Source: Hyphomicrobiaceae bacterium
Lineage (GTDB): Bacteria > Pseudomonadota > Alphaproteobacteria > Rhizobiales > Hyphomicrobiaceae
Reading direction: 5' to 3'
Length of the DNA: 64,000 nt
Assembly (NCBI GenBank): GCA_021730785.1
Contig: JAKFWF010000067.1
Span: 101,299 to 165,298 of the forward strand
Shown piece after piece: positions 45,078-55,757 of the stretch. Under the pieces are notes generated by a model, which ran no database searches, was not told the origin of the DNA, and was given only the letters and a program-made list of their open reading frames with translations. Position 1 is the stretch's first letter; each line of letters begins with the position of its first letter. The position numbers and the translations under genes are program-made.

Positions 45078-45503
45078 ATGATGATCCGCGTGACCCCGAG
45101 CATCAGCCTCGATCCGAGTGAACTCGACGAGGAGTTCATTCGCGCGTCGGGACCGGGCGGTCAAAATGTCAACAAGGTGTCGACCGCAGTGCAGCTGCGG
45201 TTCAACGCGCGGCTGTCGCCCAATCTGCCGTTCGCAGTCAAGGTACGCCTCGAGGCGCTCGCCGGGCATCGGCTGACCAAGGAGGGCGTGATCATCATTG
45301 AGGCGAGCCGCTTTCGCAGCCAGACCCGCAACCGGGCCGATGCGCTGGAACGGCTGATCGAGCTGATCAAAGAGGCAGCAATTCAACCGATCAAGCGCCG
45401 GGCGACCAAGCCAACTTTCGGCTCAAAACAGCGCCGCCTCGAAGGCAAGAAGAAGCGCTCCGGCACCAAGGCGCTGCGCAACGGCAAGCCGGATCTGGAG
45501 TGA
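45078..45503 (+). CDS. arfB: peptidyl-tRNA hydrolase ArfB (alternative ribosome rescue)
   Basis: A 141-residue release-factor-like protein that frees stalled ribosomes. The GGQ catalytic motif is at residues 27-29 (ASGPGGQNVNKVST), and the C-terminus is the basic tail (KRRATKPTFGSKQRRLEGKK) that enters the mRNA channel. Both parts are intact. Two ATG codons are adjacent (45078, 45081). It is divergent from mazG and convergent with rsmA, with stops 2 bp apart. Confidence 0.95.
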   Translation: MMIRVTPSISLDPSELDEEFIRASGPGGQNVNKVSTAVQLRFNARLSPNLPFAVKVRLEALAGHRLTKEGVIIIEASRFRSQTRNRADALERLIELIKEAAIQPIKRRATKPTFGSKQRRLEGKKKRSGTKALRNGKPDLE

Positions 45504-45505
45504 GG

Positions 45506-46369
45506 TCACAGCCCTTTTTCGTCGACCAGGGCGGCGAGCGTCGCGAATTCGGCGACGGTGAGGCGCTCTGCACGCAGCTCCGGATCGAGGTCGGCTGCGC
45601 GTAGCAACAACTCGGGCAGCGGGGTCAGGGACTTCAGGCTCTGGCGCAACATCTTGCGGCGCTGGCCGAAAGCTGCGGCCGTCACCCGGCCCAGCGCCTT
45701 GACGGAGCACGCGGGCAGGGGGGAGATGCGCGGTCGAAATACCACGACGGCGGACGAAACCTTTGGCGCCGGCGTGAACGCCTCGGGCGGCAAGTGCAGG
45801 CCGATGTGGGCGTCGCACCGCCATTGCGAAATGACGGCGAGGCGGCCATAGGACTTGGAGCCGGGTTCGGCGGTGATGCGCTCCGCCACCTCGCGCTGGA
45901 ACATCAGCACCATCAGATCAAACCAGGGCGGCCAGGGCTCGGTTTCGAGCCAGCCGATGAGCAGGCGCGAGGCGATGCCATAGGGCAGGTTGGCAGCGAT
46001 GACCGCCTTGCCAGGAGCATCGGCCAGCAGCTTCGGCCAGTCGGTGTGCAACGCATCGCCCGCATGCACCGCGAGGCGGCCTGGATGGTGGGCCGCGATC
46101 TCGGCCAACGCCGCGAGGCAGCGGTCGTCGCGCTCGACGGCTAAGACGCGGCCCGCGCCCTCGGCCAGGAGCGCACGCGTCAAGCCACCTGGGCCCGGGC
46201 CGATCTCGACCACCGTTCGGCCGGCGAGCGGGGCCGCTTCGCGGGCGATCCGGCCGGTCAGCGTAAGATCGAGGATGAAGTTCTGCCCCAGGCTCTTCTT
46301 GGCCGCGATCCCGTGCCGGCGGATGACGTCGGCGAGGCGTGGCATGCCATCGACGGCGAGGGTACTCAT
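45506..46369 (-). CDS. rsmA: 16S rRNA dimethyladenosine transferase (KsgA)
   Basis: A 287-residue SAM-dependent methyltransferase that dimethylates A1518 and A1519 of 16S rRNA during 30S maturation. KKSLGQNFILD, VVEIGPGPGGLTRALL and the NLPY motif (ANLPYGIASRLLIG) are present. The ATG at 46369 overlaps the pdxA stop as ATGA, supporting this start over Met9. Confidence 0.97.
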   Translation of the reverse strand: MSTLAVDGMPRLADVIRRHGIAAKKSLGQNFILDLTLTGRIAREAAPLAGRTVVEIGPGPGGLTRALLAEGAGRVLAVERDDRCLAALAEIAAHHPGRLAVHAGDALHTDWPKLLADAPGKAVIAANLPYGIASRLLIGWLETEPWPPWFDLMVLMFQREVAERITAEPGSKSYGRLAVISQWRCDAHIGLHLPPEAFTPAPKVSSAVVVFRPRISPLPACSVKALGRVTAAAFGQRRKMLRQSLKSLTPLPELLLRAADLDPELRAERLTVAEFATLAALVDEKGL

Positions 46370-47409
46370 GGTGCTGGCTTGGCCGCGGCCAGGGCACGGC
46401 GGCGGCTGGTGGTGCGGGCGAGCTTCAGGGCTGCGATGAAGCTGTCGGGCCGGGCCACGCCGAGGGCTGCGATATCAAACGCGGTGCCGTGGTCGGGCGA
46501 GGTGCGCACGAAGGGCAGGCCGAGCGTCACGTTGACGCCGGTGTCGAAGGCCAGCGTCTTAATCGGGATCAGCGCCTGGTCGTGATACATGGCGACCACG
46601 GCGTCATAGGTCGCGCGGGCTGCCGCATGAAACAGCGTGTCGGCCGAGTGCGGCCCGGTCACCGCAAAGCCGTCGTGCCGCAAGGCCTCGACCGCCGGCC
46701 GCACGATCGTCTCATCCTCCATGCCGATGGTGCCGCCTTCGCCCGCGTGCGGGTTGAGGCCGGCGACCGCAATGCGGGGCTGAGACACTGCGAAATCCTC
46801 GATCAGGGCCCGCTGCGTGATGCGCACCGTCTCGATGATCAGGGCTTGGCTCAGCAGCCCTGGCACGGCTGCGAGCGCCACGTGGATCGTCAGCGGCACG
46901 ACGCGGAGTTCGTCGCAGGCGAGCATCATGACAGGCTTGAAGGCGCGGCCAGGCCATGCGCGGCCGGCAAGTTCGGCCAGAAATTCGGTATGTCCTGGAT
47001 GCGCAAAGCCAGCCGCATACAACACGTTCTTGGCGATCGGATTGGTCACTACGGCGCCCGCCTCGCCAGCCAGTACGCCAGCAACCGCCCTTTCGATTGA
47101 TCCCATTACGGCCGCGCCATTGCGGGCATCTGGCACGCCGGGTGTGGCGGGCTGCGCCTGCGGAACGTCGATGATGGGCAGAGCCGTTGCAAACAGGTGC
47201 CCGGCAGCAGAAAGGCTTGGAACTGAACGACACGGCACATCAAGGCCCAGATGTCGCGCCCGCTGCTGTGTCGCCGTCGCATCGGCGAAGAGCGCGAAGG
47301 GGGGGATGTCGGTCATCTGCCGCAGTTGCCACGCCCGAAGCGCCAGCTCGAATCCGATGCCGGCCGGGTCACCTGACGTGACCGCCAGCGGCGGCGGCGA
47401 CGCGGTCAT
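46366..47409 (-). CDS. pdxA: 4-hydroxythreonine-4-phosphate dehydrogenase
   Basis: A 347-residue metal- and NAD-dependent enzyme of pyridoxal phosphate synthesis. Blocks include VTSGDPAGIGFELALRA, ITQRALIEDF, GLNPHAGEGG and MYHDQALIPIKTL. The ATG at 47409 overlaps the surA stop (ATGA), which fixes the start; the frame opens 8 codons earlier without support. Overlaps at both ends indicate coupled translation of surA-pdxA-rsmA. Confidence 0.97.
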   Translation of the reverse strand: MTASPPPLAVTSGDPAGIGFELALRAWQLRQMTDIPPFALFADATATQQRARHLGLDVPCRSVPSLSAAGHLFATALPIIDVPQAQPATPGVPDARNGAAVMGSIERAVAGVLAGEAGAVVTNPIAKNVLYAAGFAHPGHTEFLAELAGRAWPGRAFKPVMMLACDELRVVPLTIHVALAAVPGLLSQALIIETVRITQRALIEDFAVSQPRIAVAGLNPHAGEGGTIGMEDETIVRPAVEALRHDGFAVTGPHSADTLFHAAARATYDAVVAMYHDQALIPIKTLAFDTGVNVTLGLPFVRTSPDHGTAFDIAALGVARPDSFIAALKLARTTSRRRALAAAKPAP

Positions 47410-48782
47410 TTCTTGCATTCGGGCGCACGACACTCGAGCTGAGCGTCTTGTTTCAGATTGCGCAGATGGCCCCTGGCGAAGATCTCGAATTCTTTCTGCT
47501 TCAGATCCGCTTCCACGTCCGTGCGACGCTTGTCATCGGCCTTGACGACGCGGCGGCTGCACAGGGCATACAACTCGATCGTGCCCTGGCCGATGCTGGG
47601 TGGCACCATTTCGTCGTCCTTGGCACCGAGCAGTTGGCTGCGCAGCGGTTCAACCAGCGTCGACGGCTTGCGCACGCCCAGATCCTCGAACTTCGCGCCG
47701 GGTAGTTTGGCGGCGGTCGCAGCGCCAGCCTTGCATCCCGTGAATGACTGGCGGACCCGGTCGGCATCGCGGAAGCGCTCGGTCAGTGCCTTCTGATCGA
47801 GTTTGCCGGTGACCGGCAGCGTGATGCGCTGGAGTTGCAACTCGATGTCATCCTCGGCGACGGCAACGGAGGCCGCGATCTTATCGATCTCTTTCGGGCT
47901 GATACTCACCTGATGCGAGAAGCGCCGCCGGATGACCTCGTTCCACGACAACGTCGCCTTGAACCTGGCCTTCATGGCGGCCACATCGGCCCCGACGCTC
48001 TTCAGCTGATCGGCAAACTGGTTCGGCGTCATGTTGTTGCGCTCTGCCAGACCCTTCAGGATGTCGTCGATCTGTGATTCCTCGATGTTGACACCCAGGC
48101 GCTTGGCTTCCTGCAGCTTCACCCTCTCATCGATCAGTTCTTCGAGTGTGCCCTTCTTGATGCCCGGCAGCAGGCTGGCGCGTGCGCTGGTGATGGCTTC
48201 CTGCTGCAACTGCTTAGCAAACAGTGACTTGCGCTGGTCGATCAGTGCCAGGATTTGCTCCCTGGTCTTTGACCCCTGGTTCTCCTTGACGATCTGGTCG
48301 ACGATGGCCCGGAAGCGTGTCTGCGTGCTTTCCGCCGTCACCAGCGCCTTCATGTTGGCCTGGACGCGCTCGCCGATGTTGGCGCTGAGTGCATTGAGAC
48401 GGGAGCGGTGTTCAACGTCGAGCGCGGTGATCGGCTCGTCGTTGACCAGCATAATGATGGACTGCGCGCCCCCACCGCCTGTCACCGCACCATCGGCGGG
48501 CGCAACGGCAGGCACTCTCGCTTTGGGTTTGGCCACGGCTTTTGGTGCCGGCGGGGCTGGAGCTGGAGCCACCGCCTGCGGCGTTGGAATAGCCTGCGGC
48601 ACAGGTCGGCCGAATGGCGGCAGGATCGGCGCTGCGTCGGGCTGCGGTGTCGAGATGATGATACCCGGCAACGAGGTCTGCGCGACTGCAGTCGTTGCGC
48701 AGGAGATTGCCGCTGCGCCGACGGTTGCTGCGGCTGTGATGGCAACGAAACGGCTGCGTGACGTGGTGCGCGGGTGGCACAT
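47406..48782 (-). CDS. surA: SurA-like periplasmic chaperone / peptidyl-prolyl isomerase
   Basis: A 458-residue exported protein that helps outer-membrane proteins such as LptD to fold. A signal peptide (about 1-35, VAITAAATVGAAAISC) is followed by a Pro/Ala-rich linker (about 40-110), the SurA N-terminal domain (VNDEPITALDVEHR to about 290), and one degenerate parvulin-like domain (ISPKEIDKIAAS onward). The C-terminus contains paired Cys (ECRAPECKK). ATG 48782 is chosen as the signal-peptide start. The long linker is unusual compared with E. coli SurA. Confidence 0.88.
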   Translation of the reverse strand: MCHPRTTSRSRFVAITAAATVGAAAISCATTAVAQTSLPGIIISTPQPDAAPILPPFGRPVPQAIPTPQAVAPAPAPPAPKAVAKPKARVPAVAPADGAVTGGGGAQSIIMLVNDEPITALDVEHRSRLNALSANIGERVQANMKALVTAESTQTRFRAIVDQIVKENQGSKTREQILALIDQRKSLFAKQLQQEAITSARASLLPGIKKGTLEELIDERVKLQEAKRLGVNIEESQIDDILKGLAERNNMTPNQFADQLKSVGADVAAMKARFKATLSWNEVIRRRFSHQVSISPKEIDKIAASVAVAEDDIELQLQRITLPVTGKLDQKALTERFRDADRVRQSFTGCKAGAATAAKLPGAKFEDLGVRKPSTLVEPLRSQLLGAKDDEMVPPSIGQGTIELYALCSRRVVKADDKRRTDVEADLKQKEFEIFARGHLRNLKQDAQLECRAPECKK

Positions 48783-48976
48783 GGCAGGTACTCGGCGATG
48801 GCGGGGGGCTGGCACCCCAGAAATCACAGGGCTCGGTGAGGCTCGACCGTAACGCGACTCGGGTACAGCCTGGCGTGGTTTTCCACAACAAACGTGGCAC
48901 AGGCAAGGCAAGGACGAATTCAAAGATAACCGTCGCCCAGCCCCTGCCTTCAACCAACCCATCTTAGCGGCGAGTG

Positions 48977-51439
48977 CTACTTCGCCGGCTGGTTGGGAGC
49001 AAACACCGTCGTGAGCGCACTGCTCTGGTACCGGAAGTCGCCGAGGTGCTTGAACTCAACCCGCAACGTAAACGCACGGTCGGGGACAATATCGCGGCCC
49101 GGGTTATCGATGAGGGTCTCGGTGTAGGTTCCGGTCAGCACGAAGCAATCGTCGGCATAGCGCAACTGCACGGCGTCCTGCAGCAGCTTGTTGGCGTCGA
49201 TATCGAAGCGCACAGAACCGAGCACCGACCACTGGTCCGTCAGCTTCAGACCGACAGTGGCGAATATTTCCTGCTGGTCTCGCAGTATGGTCTGCGTCGG
49301 ATCAGCTCCAGAGAACGTGTATATGCCCTGGACCAGCAACGGCCCGTAGTTGACCTCGCCGAAGACATCGCTGCGACGCAAGGTGAGATCACCCTCGTCG
49401 AAGCGTGCCTGCGCCACCACGCGGAACGCCGATGAGGGTGAAAGATAGGCGCCCAGTACATAGTCGGAACTTCCGGTCTGCAACCCGGTACGCGGGTTGT
49501 AGATCGGCAGGTTGGGGGCCGCCGAATCAGGGCTGGTGCGATTGCCCGGGTTGCTGAAGATATTGTCGCCGGCTATCTGGTGGCTCTGACCGACGAGGAG
49601 GCGAGCAGTACCACCGCTCTTGGCCTGGAACGTATACTGCAGACCGACGTTGGCGCGCGTCCCGGTCTCGAGGCGATCATAGCCCGACGTTTTATCGAGT
49701 TCGAACAAGTTGGTGTCGTCAAATACCAGGCTCTTGGCATCCTCGTCTGGCAGGCGCCGCTGATCGACTCGCGCCGTGCGACCGATAATCTGCCCGAGCG
49801 GCTCGATCACGTGGCTGGCCGCCTCGGTTGCCGCGATCCAGGGGTAGGCCGCGAGCACACCTGCCGAAGCCACTCCCCGAACTCCCGTCTCGCTCTCGAT
49901 CCGCGCTCCGCTCTCCGGGTTGAGCGCGTCGGTGAGGTTGAACACGTCGCCGCGCAAATTGGCGAACGGCGTGTAGGTGATGCCCAGTGTGTCGGTCAGA
50001 CGCCGGCGCCAATTGACATCGGCGGACGCGCGCTGCGTGTTGGTCGTGCGGTTGCCAAGCACGTTGGTGAGGGTCGCAGCACCGTTGCTGCGTGCAAACG
50101 CCACCGCGTTGACATTGAAGCTCAGCTCGCCACCGAGCACGGGCTGGCCAACGACATAGTTCCAATCGACGACCGGGAAGACGCGGCTTTCCGACTGGGT
50201 CGTGTCGCTCAGCAACAGGCCACCGAACTGATAGGCCGTGATTGCGAAATAGTTGCGCTCGCTCTGACCACGCAGGAAGGCGCTGTTGACGCGATCGGTC
50301 TGCAGGATGTTGTCGAGTTTATAGAAGCGACGGAACGTATCGTCGCTCTCTATCGTCACATCCCAGCCGAAGCTCCACCAGGAGGACAGTGAGAATTTTC
50401 CTTTGGATTGTAAACTGCCGCGCCAGTTGTCGGGCAGCTGACTGCCCAGGCGGCTGCCCAGGATATCGTTCTGGTCGATAGCGGAAATGTTGATCGAGTA
50501 TTCACCCTTGATGTCGCCGAATGACACTTTGTGGCGCCAGTCGCCCTGCCACAACACGCCCTGCCGGAAAGAATAGAGGGGATGGAACGTGAAGTCATAG
50601 TTTGGCGCAAGCGCGAAGAAGTAGGGAACTTCAACCGTGTAGCCGAGCGTTGTCGAACTGCTGATCTCCGGAATCAGGAAGCCGGATTTACGTTTGACGC
50701 TCGGATCGGCGTGCTGGAAATAGGGCAGGTACAACACGGGCTGGCCGTAAAGCTCGAACCACGCGTCCTGGTAGGTGATCGTTGCATTTGCCTGATCATG
50801 GATCAGCTTGCTGGCGCTCAGGCACCACAGTGGCGGCATGCCGGGCGTGTTCTTGCAGGGTGTGAACTTGCCCTTCTCGAACTCGGTGATGTTACCGTCG
50901 CGTCGGGTCGCACGATCGCCCACGATGCGCGTATCGTCCTTCGACACGGCACTGAGCGACTGAATGAAGGCGTCGCGGAAATCGTCGCTCATGTCGAGGC
51001 GTTCGGCGCGCACGATGTTGCCGTTGGGCTCGCGCAACTCGACATTGCCGATCGCGGTCAGCTTGCCGCCGCCCTGGTCGTACTCGACTTCATCGGCTTT
51101 GAGGACGAAGTTGTTGTAGAAAATCTCGACACTGCCGCGAGCGCGGACCTTGCTGCTCTTGGTGTCGTAGATCAGCTCATCGCCCTGCAGATAGAGCGGT
51201 TTCGAACGATCAACCGTCTGCCGGGGCCCCCCCAGGATGCCGCCGGCCGGCTTGGCGAACGACGACTGCTGTCGCGCCGGACTGAACACGCTGGGGTCCT
51301 GAGCGAAGGCAACGGGGGCAGCCAGGCACAATAACAGCGTGGCCAACACCGCCCCCGCCAGCCCGCGGTTGCGCGAGCGGTGCCGGTGGGCGCGTTGGTC
51401 GCCGCAGTATTCGTGCGGTGGCTCCGCGTCACGCATCAC
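48977..51439 (-). CDS. lptD: LPS-assembly outer-membrane protein LptD
   Basis: An 820-residue protein: signal peptide (about 28-47, LAGAVLATLLLCLAAPVAFA), OstA/LptA-like periplasmic domain (about 80-220, KPLYLQGDELIYD, GNVELREPNGNIVRAERLD), and a 26-strand barrel to the C-terminus, including RKSGFLIPEISSSTTLGY. It inserts LPS into the outer leaflet with LptE. The start is GTG 51439, directly after the lptG stop, with AGGAGG inside the last lptG codons; ATG 51436 is the alternative. Confidence 0.95.
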   Translation of the reverse strand: MMRDAEPPHEYCGDQRAHRHRSRNRGLAGAVLATLLLCLAAPVAFAQDPSVFSPARQQSSFAKPAGGILGGPRQTVDRSKPLYLQGDELIYDTKSSKVRARGSVEIFYNNFVLKADEVEYDQGGGKLTAIGNVELREPNGNIVRAERLDMSDDFRDAFIQSLSAVSKDDTRIVGDRATRRDGNITEFEKGKFTPCKNTPGMPPLWCLSASKLIHDQANATITYQDAWFELYGQPVLYLPYFQHADPSVKRKSGFLIPEISSSTTLGYTVEVPYFFALAPNYDFTFHPLYSFRQGVLWQGDWRHKVSFGDIKGEYSINISAIDQNDILGSRLGSQLPDNWRGSLQSKGKFSLSSWWSFGWDVTIESDDTFRRFYKLDNILQTDRVNSAFLRGQSERNYFAITAYQFGGLLLSDTTQSESRVFPVVDWNYVVGQPVLGGELSFNVNAVAFARSNGAATLTNVLGNRTTNTQRASADVNWRRRLTDTLGITYTPFANLRGDVFNLTDALNPESGARIESETGVRGVASAGVLAAYPWIAATEAASHVIEPLGQIIGRTARVDQRRLPDEDAKSLVFDDTNLFELDKTSGYDRLETGTRANVGLQYTFQAKSGGTARLLVGQSHQIAGDNIFSNPGNRTSPDSAAPNLPIYNPRTGLQTGSSDYVLGAYLSPSSAFRVVAQARFDEGDLTLRRSDVFGEVNYGPLLVQGIYTFSGADPTQTILRDQQEIFATVGLKLTDQWSVLGSVRFDIDANKLLQDAVQLRYADDCFVLTGTYTETLIDNPGRDIVPDRAFTLRVEFKHLGDFRYQSSALTTVFAPNQPAK

Positions 51440-52534
51440 TCAACCGTCCTCCTGGTGCAGCAGCACCGTTAGCGACATGCATGAAGCGGAGGCAACCGGC
51501 ACCCAGACCGCCGTCCATGGCGGTATCAGACCGGCAACCCCCACCTGTCGGGACACTTCCGCGAGCAGAAAGAAACTTAATCCCCCGAGCATTCCGGTGA
51601 CGACCATAGTCTGGATGCCCCCCGACCGGAATGACCTTAACGACACAGTCGCCCCTAAAAGCACCATCGCCATCAACAGCAGCGGACGGGCCAGCAGAAG
51701 CTGGAACTGGATCTTGTAATTCGACGAAGAAATCCCAGCTTTTTCCGCCACTTCGATCAATCCCGGCAACTCGAAGATCGAGATCGAGAGCACCGTTCCC
51801 AGTGCATCTTGTACACGTTCTGGAGTGAGGTAAGAGCTGATGATGTAGGTCGTGAATTTTTCCGGTGGACGGCCGACCCTTGTCACCCAGGCATCTTCGA
51901 TCAGCCAGTAGCCATCGCGCAGGACTGCCTTGGTTCCATCGACGCGCTCGACGAACCGGTCGGCGCGATCGTACTGAATGGCCGTGAAGGCGGTCAGCGT
52001 CCGCCCCTTGTTGGAAACGGCCCCGGCGTTGAATACCGATGGGCCGTCGGGACCATCCTGGCGCAGCCAGTTGCCGATACTCTGGCTGCGCAGAAAATTC
52101 GACTCGCGCCTGAACACTTCGGCATGCAATCGTTCGGCTTCCGTTCTTGCTGCCGCCGCGAGAGGATTGAACGCAAGTATCGCGAACAAGCCCAGAACAA
52201 GGGCCACGGCCAAGCCGGGTTTCAAAAACTGCCAGACCGACATGCCGGAGCCGCGCATCACTGCCAGTTCACTCTTGCGGTTCAGCAGCAGCAGGCTGCC
52301 GATGGTGCCGACCAGGACTGCGAACGAGAGCAGGATTTCAGTATAGGCCGGCAGGCGCAGGAACGTGATCCACACCAGCGTGCGGGCTGGCACGCTGCCG
52401 TACTTGCCGGCCTGCCGCAGCAGCTCGACGAAATCGATCATGAAGATTAGCACCGAGCACAGCAGGTAGGTTGCCAGGATCGAGGTGACGAAGCTGCGGG
52501 CGATGTAGCGCTGCAGCGTGGCGCGTCGGATCAT
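51440..52534 (-). CDS. lptG: LPS export ABC permease LptG
   Basis: A 364-residue inner-membrane permease with six membrane helices and a periplasmic jellyroll. It opens with RYIARSFVTSILATYLLCSVLIFMIDFVELLRQ-type sequence (helix 1) and closes with three helices ending in GLIPPWTAVWVPVAS. The ATG at 52534 overlaps the lptF stop (ATGA). It pairs with LptF and the LptB ATPase, which is not in this window. Confidence 0.95.
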   Translation of the reverse strand: MIRRATLQRYIARSFVTSILATYLLCSVLIFMIDFVELLRQAGKYGSVPARTLVWITFLRLPAYTEILLSFAVLVGTIGSLLLLNRKSELAVMRGSGMSVWQFLKPGLAVALVLGLFAILAFNPLAAAARTEAERLHAEVFRRESNFLRSQSIGNWLRQDGPDGPSVFNAGAVSNKGRTLTAFTAIQYDRADRFVERVDGTKAVLRDGYWLIEDAWVTRVGRPPEKFTTYIISSYLTPERVQDALGTVLSISIFELPGLIEVAEKAGISSSNYKIQFQLLLARPLLLMAMVLLGATVSLRSFRSGGIQTMVVTGMLGGLSFFLLAEVSRQVGVAGLIPPWTAVWVPVASASCMSLTVLLHQEDG

Positions 52535-53757
52535 GGCGTGCTCCGCAGCCGTGGGCGCGCGGCAGACGCAGCCGATTGCGAACTGACCGCGACCTTGCGT
52601 GGCCGCAAGCGAAGCCACGCGTCCTCGATGGCGAACCTGAGTCGCTCGGTCGGTCTCGGCCCGCGCTTGGGTCGCGAATTCAACAGGATGAAGCACAGCG
52701 ACAATACCATGGCGCCAATCGGCCAGCCATAAAGCAAGGGAACCCACTTCGCGTGCACGACCACGAGATTGTTGATGCCGAGGCCGGCCACCCGCAGGCC
52801 GAACCCGCTGAGTACGGCGGTTGCCACGCCCTGCCAGCGCTTCTGCCGCGTTGACTGGGCTTGACCCACGCAGGCGAGTGCAATCAAGACAAAGGCCAGT
52901 GGATACAGCGGACTGGCAAGGCGCTCATGCAACTCAGCGCGAAAGAAGCCGGGCTGGCGCTTAAATTCGGCATCGTCAGGGGCTGGGTAGGCCAGTTCGT
53001 TGAAATAGCGCTCCCGTGGCCGCAACGCCGGTGCGCTCGTTGGTCTTTCGAACCGGTCGAGATCGATGGCGTAGGTCTCGAACGCGATGATTTGCGGCGC
53101 TTCCTTGGGGTTGGTGCTGCGGATGATGTGACCCTTGGTCATGAACAGGAACGACGATGCGTCCTGCTTCTGCACCACGCCCTTCTCGGCGACGATCGTG
53201 ACCGCCTCGGCGGTGTTGCGCGTATCATGCAGCAACAGTCCGATCAGTTCGCCGTTCAAGGCCCGGTCACGGATGTGGAAGGTGAGATTGGCTTCCGGAC
53301 TGGAAAACAAGCCCGGCTGAATGACTTGGCCGAGCAGATCGGTGCGCACCTGGGCGAGGGTCCGGCTCAGCTCCCGCAGGCTCCAGGGCATCACGACGTG
53401 ATTGATCCCGCTCACCGCAAGGCTGACCAGCAAGCCCAGCACCAGCAGCGGACGGGTCACGGTCCACATGGTGGCGCCCGACGCCGTCAGCACGATGAGT
53501 TCGCTGTCGCCGTTGAGGCGCGTGAGGATGTGAATGAGTGCAACCAGCAGCGCAATCGGTGCGATCAAGGCCATCAGATTCGGCAAGGCGAGGGTGGTCA
53601 GCAGCAGGAATGTCGCGGTGCTCTGCCCTTCGCTGGTCACGACGTTGAGTTGCTTCAGGGCGAGCGCGATCCACACCACTCCCGACAACGAGAGCAGAAT
53701 CAAGATCATGGTTCCAGCCGCCTGCCGGAAGATGTAGCGGTCGAAGATCGACGTCAT
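52531..53757 (-). CDS. lptF: LPS export ABC permease LptF
   Basis: A 408-residue paralogue of LptG with the same layout: three N-terminal helices ([20 protein letters not shown] onward), a periplasmic jellyroll domain (about 130-270), and three C-terminal helices ending [19 protein letters not shown] 53757 gives the family N-terminus ([12 protein letters not shown]). First gene of lptF-lptG-lptD-surA-pdxA-rsmA, divergent from pepA. Confidence 0.95.
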   Translation of the reverse strand: MTSIFDRYIFRQAAGTMILILLSLSGVVWIALALKQLNVVTSEGQSTATFLLLTTLALPNLMALIAPIALLVALIHILTRLNGDSELIVLTASGATMWTVTRPLLVLGLLVSLAVSGINHVVMPWSLRELSRTLAQVRTDLLGQVIQPGLFSSPEANLTFHIRDRALNGELIGLLLHDTRNTAEAVTIVAEKGVVQKQDASSFLFMTKGHIIRSTNPKEAPQIIAFETYAIDLDRFERPTSAPALRPRERYFNELAYPAPDDAEFKRQPGFFRAELHERLASPLYPLAFVLIALACVGQAQSTRQKRWQGVATAVLSGFGLRVAGLGINNLVVVHAKWVPLLYGWPIGAMVLSLCFILLNSRPKRGPRPTERLRFAIEDAWLRLRPRKVAVSSQSAASAARPRLRSTP

Positions 53758-54004
53758 CAGGTGGTGCGCGGGCTCCGTTGCCGTGCAGTGCAGAAGTTGG
53801 CTCAGGCCGCGCTCCCATAGCACGATGGCGGAAGTTTGGTCCGGGGTTTTGCTGATCCCAACCGCAAGCATGCTGGTGGTGTCGTTTCACGGCGACAGGG
53901 CTGTCGGTGGCGCGAACCGGCGGCCGCCCCTTGCGCTGTCGCGCCGCCGGGTCCATTTTGTTCGCCGCATTATTCCGCCGCCGCCCCTCGAGGAACTCCT
54001 TGAT

Positions 54005-55528
54005 ATGCCGATCGCCCTGGATATTTCGTTTGCTGCCCTGACCGCGTCGACCGAGAGCGTGACCGCACTTCTCACCGGCACCGATGCGGCGTTGGGCACG
54101 ATCGGCACAGCGCTCGACAAGGCGTCGAAGGGCGCATTGACGGCGGCCAGCCGTGCCGCCGACTTCAAAGGCAAGAGCAAGGCGGCAATCGAGCTGCTGG
54201 CGCCCGCCGGCCTCGATCTGCAGCGGCTGATCCTGATCGGCGCCGGGAGTACCGACGACGAAGGTGGCCAGGACTGGGTGGCGCTGGGTGGCGTTGCCCA
54301 CGCACAGATCATGGCGCGCAAGACCAAAGTCGCGTCCCTCGTCTGCGACGTGCCCGGTGCGACTGCCGCCGGCGCCATGGCGGCCGATCTGGCGCTAGGC
54401 GCCCTGCTGCGCAGCTACTCGTTCAAGAAATACCTGACCAAGGCCGGCGATACCAACGGCAACGGCGCTGGCGATGGGCATCTGGAAAAGCTCGTCGTCC
54501 TGACCGCCGACCCGGCCGGCGCACGGCAGGCGTTTATCCACGCCAAGGCGCTGGCCGAGGGCATCGCGCTCGCCCGCGACCTCGTCAATGAGCCGGCCAA
54601 CGTCCTCGATCCCGTCGAGTTCGCCGCCCGCGCCCGGAAACTGACCAAGGTCGGCATCGAGGTGGACATCCTCGATGTCGAGGCGATGGAGGGGCTGAAA
54701 ATGGGCGCGCTGCTCGGCGTCGGGCAAGGCAGTGCGAAGCCGTCCCGCCTCGTCGTCATGCAGTGGCACGGCGCCAAGTCGAAGAAGGCGAAGCCACTGT
54801 GCTTCGTCGGCAAGGGCGTCACGTTCGACACCGGCGGCATCTCGATCAAGCCGGCTGCCGGCATGGAGGACATGAAGGGCGACATGGGGGGGGCTGCCTG
54901 CGTGACCGGCCTGATGCATGCGCTGGCCGCCCGCAAGGCGCCGGTCAATGCCGTCGGCCTCATCGGCCTCGTCGAGAACATGCCGTCCGCCACCGCCCAG
55001 CGCCCGGGCGACATCGTCACGTCGATGTCCGGCCAGACGATCGAAGTCCTGAATACGGACGCGGAAGGCCGTCTCGTGCTGGCCGACGTGCTGTGGTACG
55101 CGCAGGATCGCTTCAAGCCGAAGCTGATCGTCGATCTGGCGACCTTGACGGGGGCGATCATGGTTGCGCTGGGCAAGGAATACGCCGGTATGTTTTCGAA
55201 CGACGATAAGCTGGCGGCTGAACTCTCGGCGGCAGGCGAGGCGACCGGCGACAAGGTCTGGCGCATGCCGCTGGCCAAGGCCTACGACAAGCTGATCGAC
55301 AGCAAGAATGCCGACATGAAGAACATCGGCGGCCGCTTCGGCGGGGCGATCACGGCGGCGCAATTCCTGCAGCGGTTCATCCACAAGGGCACACCGTGGG
55401 CGCACCTCGACGTCGCCGGCGTCGCCATGGACAGCAACAAGACGGATATCAGCCAGGGCTGGGCATCGGGCTGGGGCGTGCGCCTGCTCGACCGGCTGGT
55501 GAGCGATCATGAGCGGAATGACAAGTGA
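54005..55528 (+). CDS. pepA: leucyl aminopeptidase (cytosol aminopeptidase)
   Basis: A 507-residue M17 metallopeptidase. The metal-binding blocks [16 protein letters not shown] and the family signature [12 protein letters not shown] are complete, with [12 protein letters not shown] and the C-terminal GWGVRLL. The start at ATG 54005 has GAGGA about 8 bases upstream; the longer frame (from 53783) crosses the intergenic region. It is divergent from lptF, the usual arrangement; holC, often next, is not here. Confidence 0.96.
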   Translation: MPIALDISFAALTASTESVTALLTGTDAALGTIGTALDKASKGALTAASRAADFKGKSKAAIELLAPAGLDLQRLILIGAGSTDDEGGQDWVALGGVAHAQIMARKTKVASLVCDVPGATAAGAMAADLALGALLRSYSFKKYLTKAGDTNGNGAGDGHLEKLVVLTADPAGARQAFIHAKALAEGIALARDLVNEPANVLDPVEFAARARKLTKVGIEVDILDVEAMEGLKMGALLGVGQGSAKPSRLVVMQWHGAKSKKAKPLCFVGKGVTFDTGGISIKPAAGMEDMKGDMGGAACVTGLMHALAARKAPVNAVGLIGLVENMPSATAQRPGDIVTSMSGQTIEVLNTDAEGRLVLADVLWYAQDRFKPKLIVDLATLTGAIMVALGKEYAGMFSNDDKLAAELSAAGEATGDKVWRMPLAKAYDKLIDSKNADMKNIGGRFGGAITAAQFLQRFIHKGTPWAHLDVAGVAMDSNKTDISQGWASGWGVRLLDRLVSDHERNDK

Positions 55529-55661
55529 CGGTCGCCGCGGCGCGCTGCCGGACGGCGCGCCGTTTGAACTGGTGACGCCAGGTGGACCGAATGATTTCGC
55601 GTCGCTGGGCCGCGGAATCTCACGGCGTCACATTAAGGCGAGCGAGACTCCATGTCTCTGA
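55509..55661 (+). CDS. possible small ORF overlapping the pepA end
   Basis: A 50-codon frame starts within the last pepA codons (ATG 55509) and runs past the stop. The first 38 codons have GC-rich codon use like genuine genes, containing [19 protein letters not shown]; the end is AT-richer. It occupies the place where holC usually lies but shows no similarity to HolC that I can see. It may be a remnant or chance. Confidence 0.2.
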   Translation: MSGMTSDGRRGALPDGAPFELVTPGGPNDFASLGRGISRRHIKASETPCL

Positions 55662-55757
55662 TATCGGTATAAAGGGCGGTATAATTTTCCATAATATGCA
55701 TTCGGCGAATGAGGAGGTGTACTCCCACAAGCCTCGAGCGCAGCCAGATGCGCCCCC

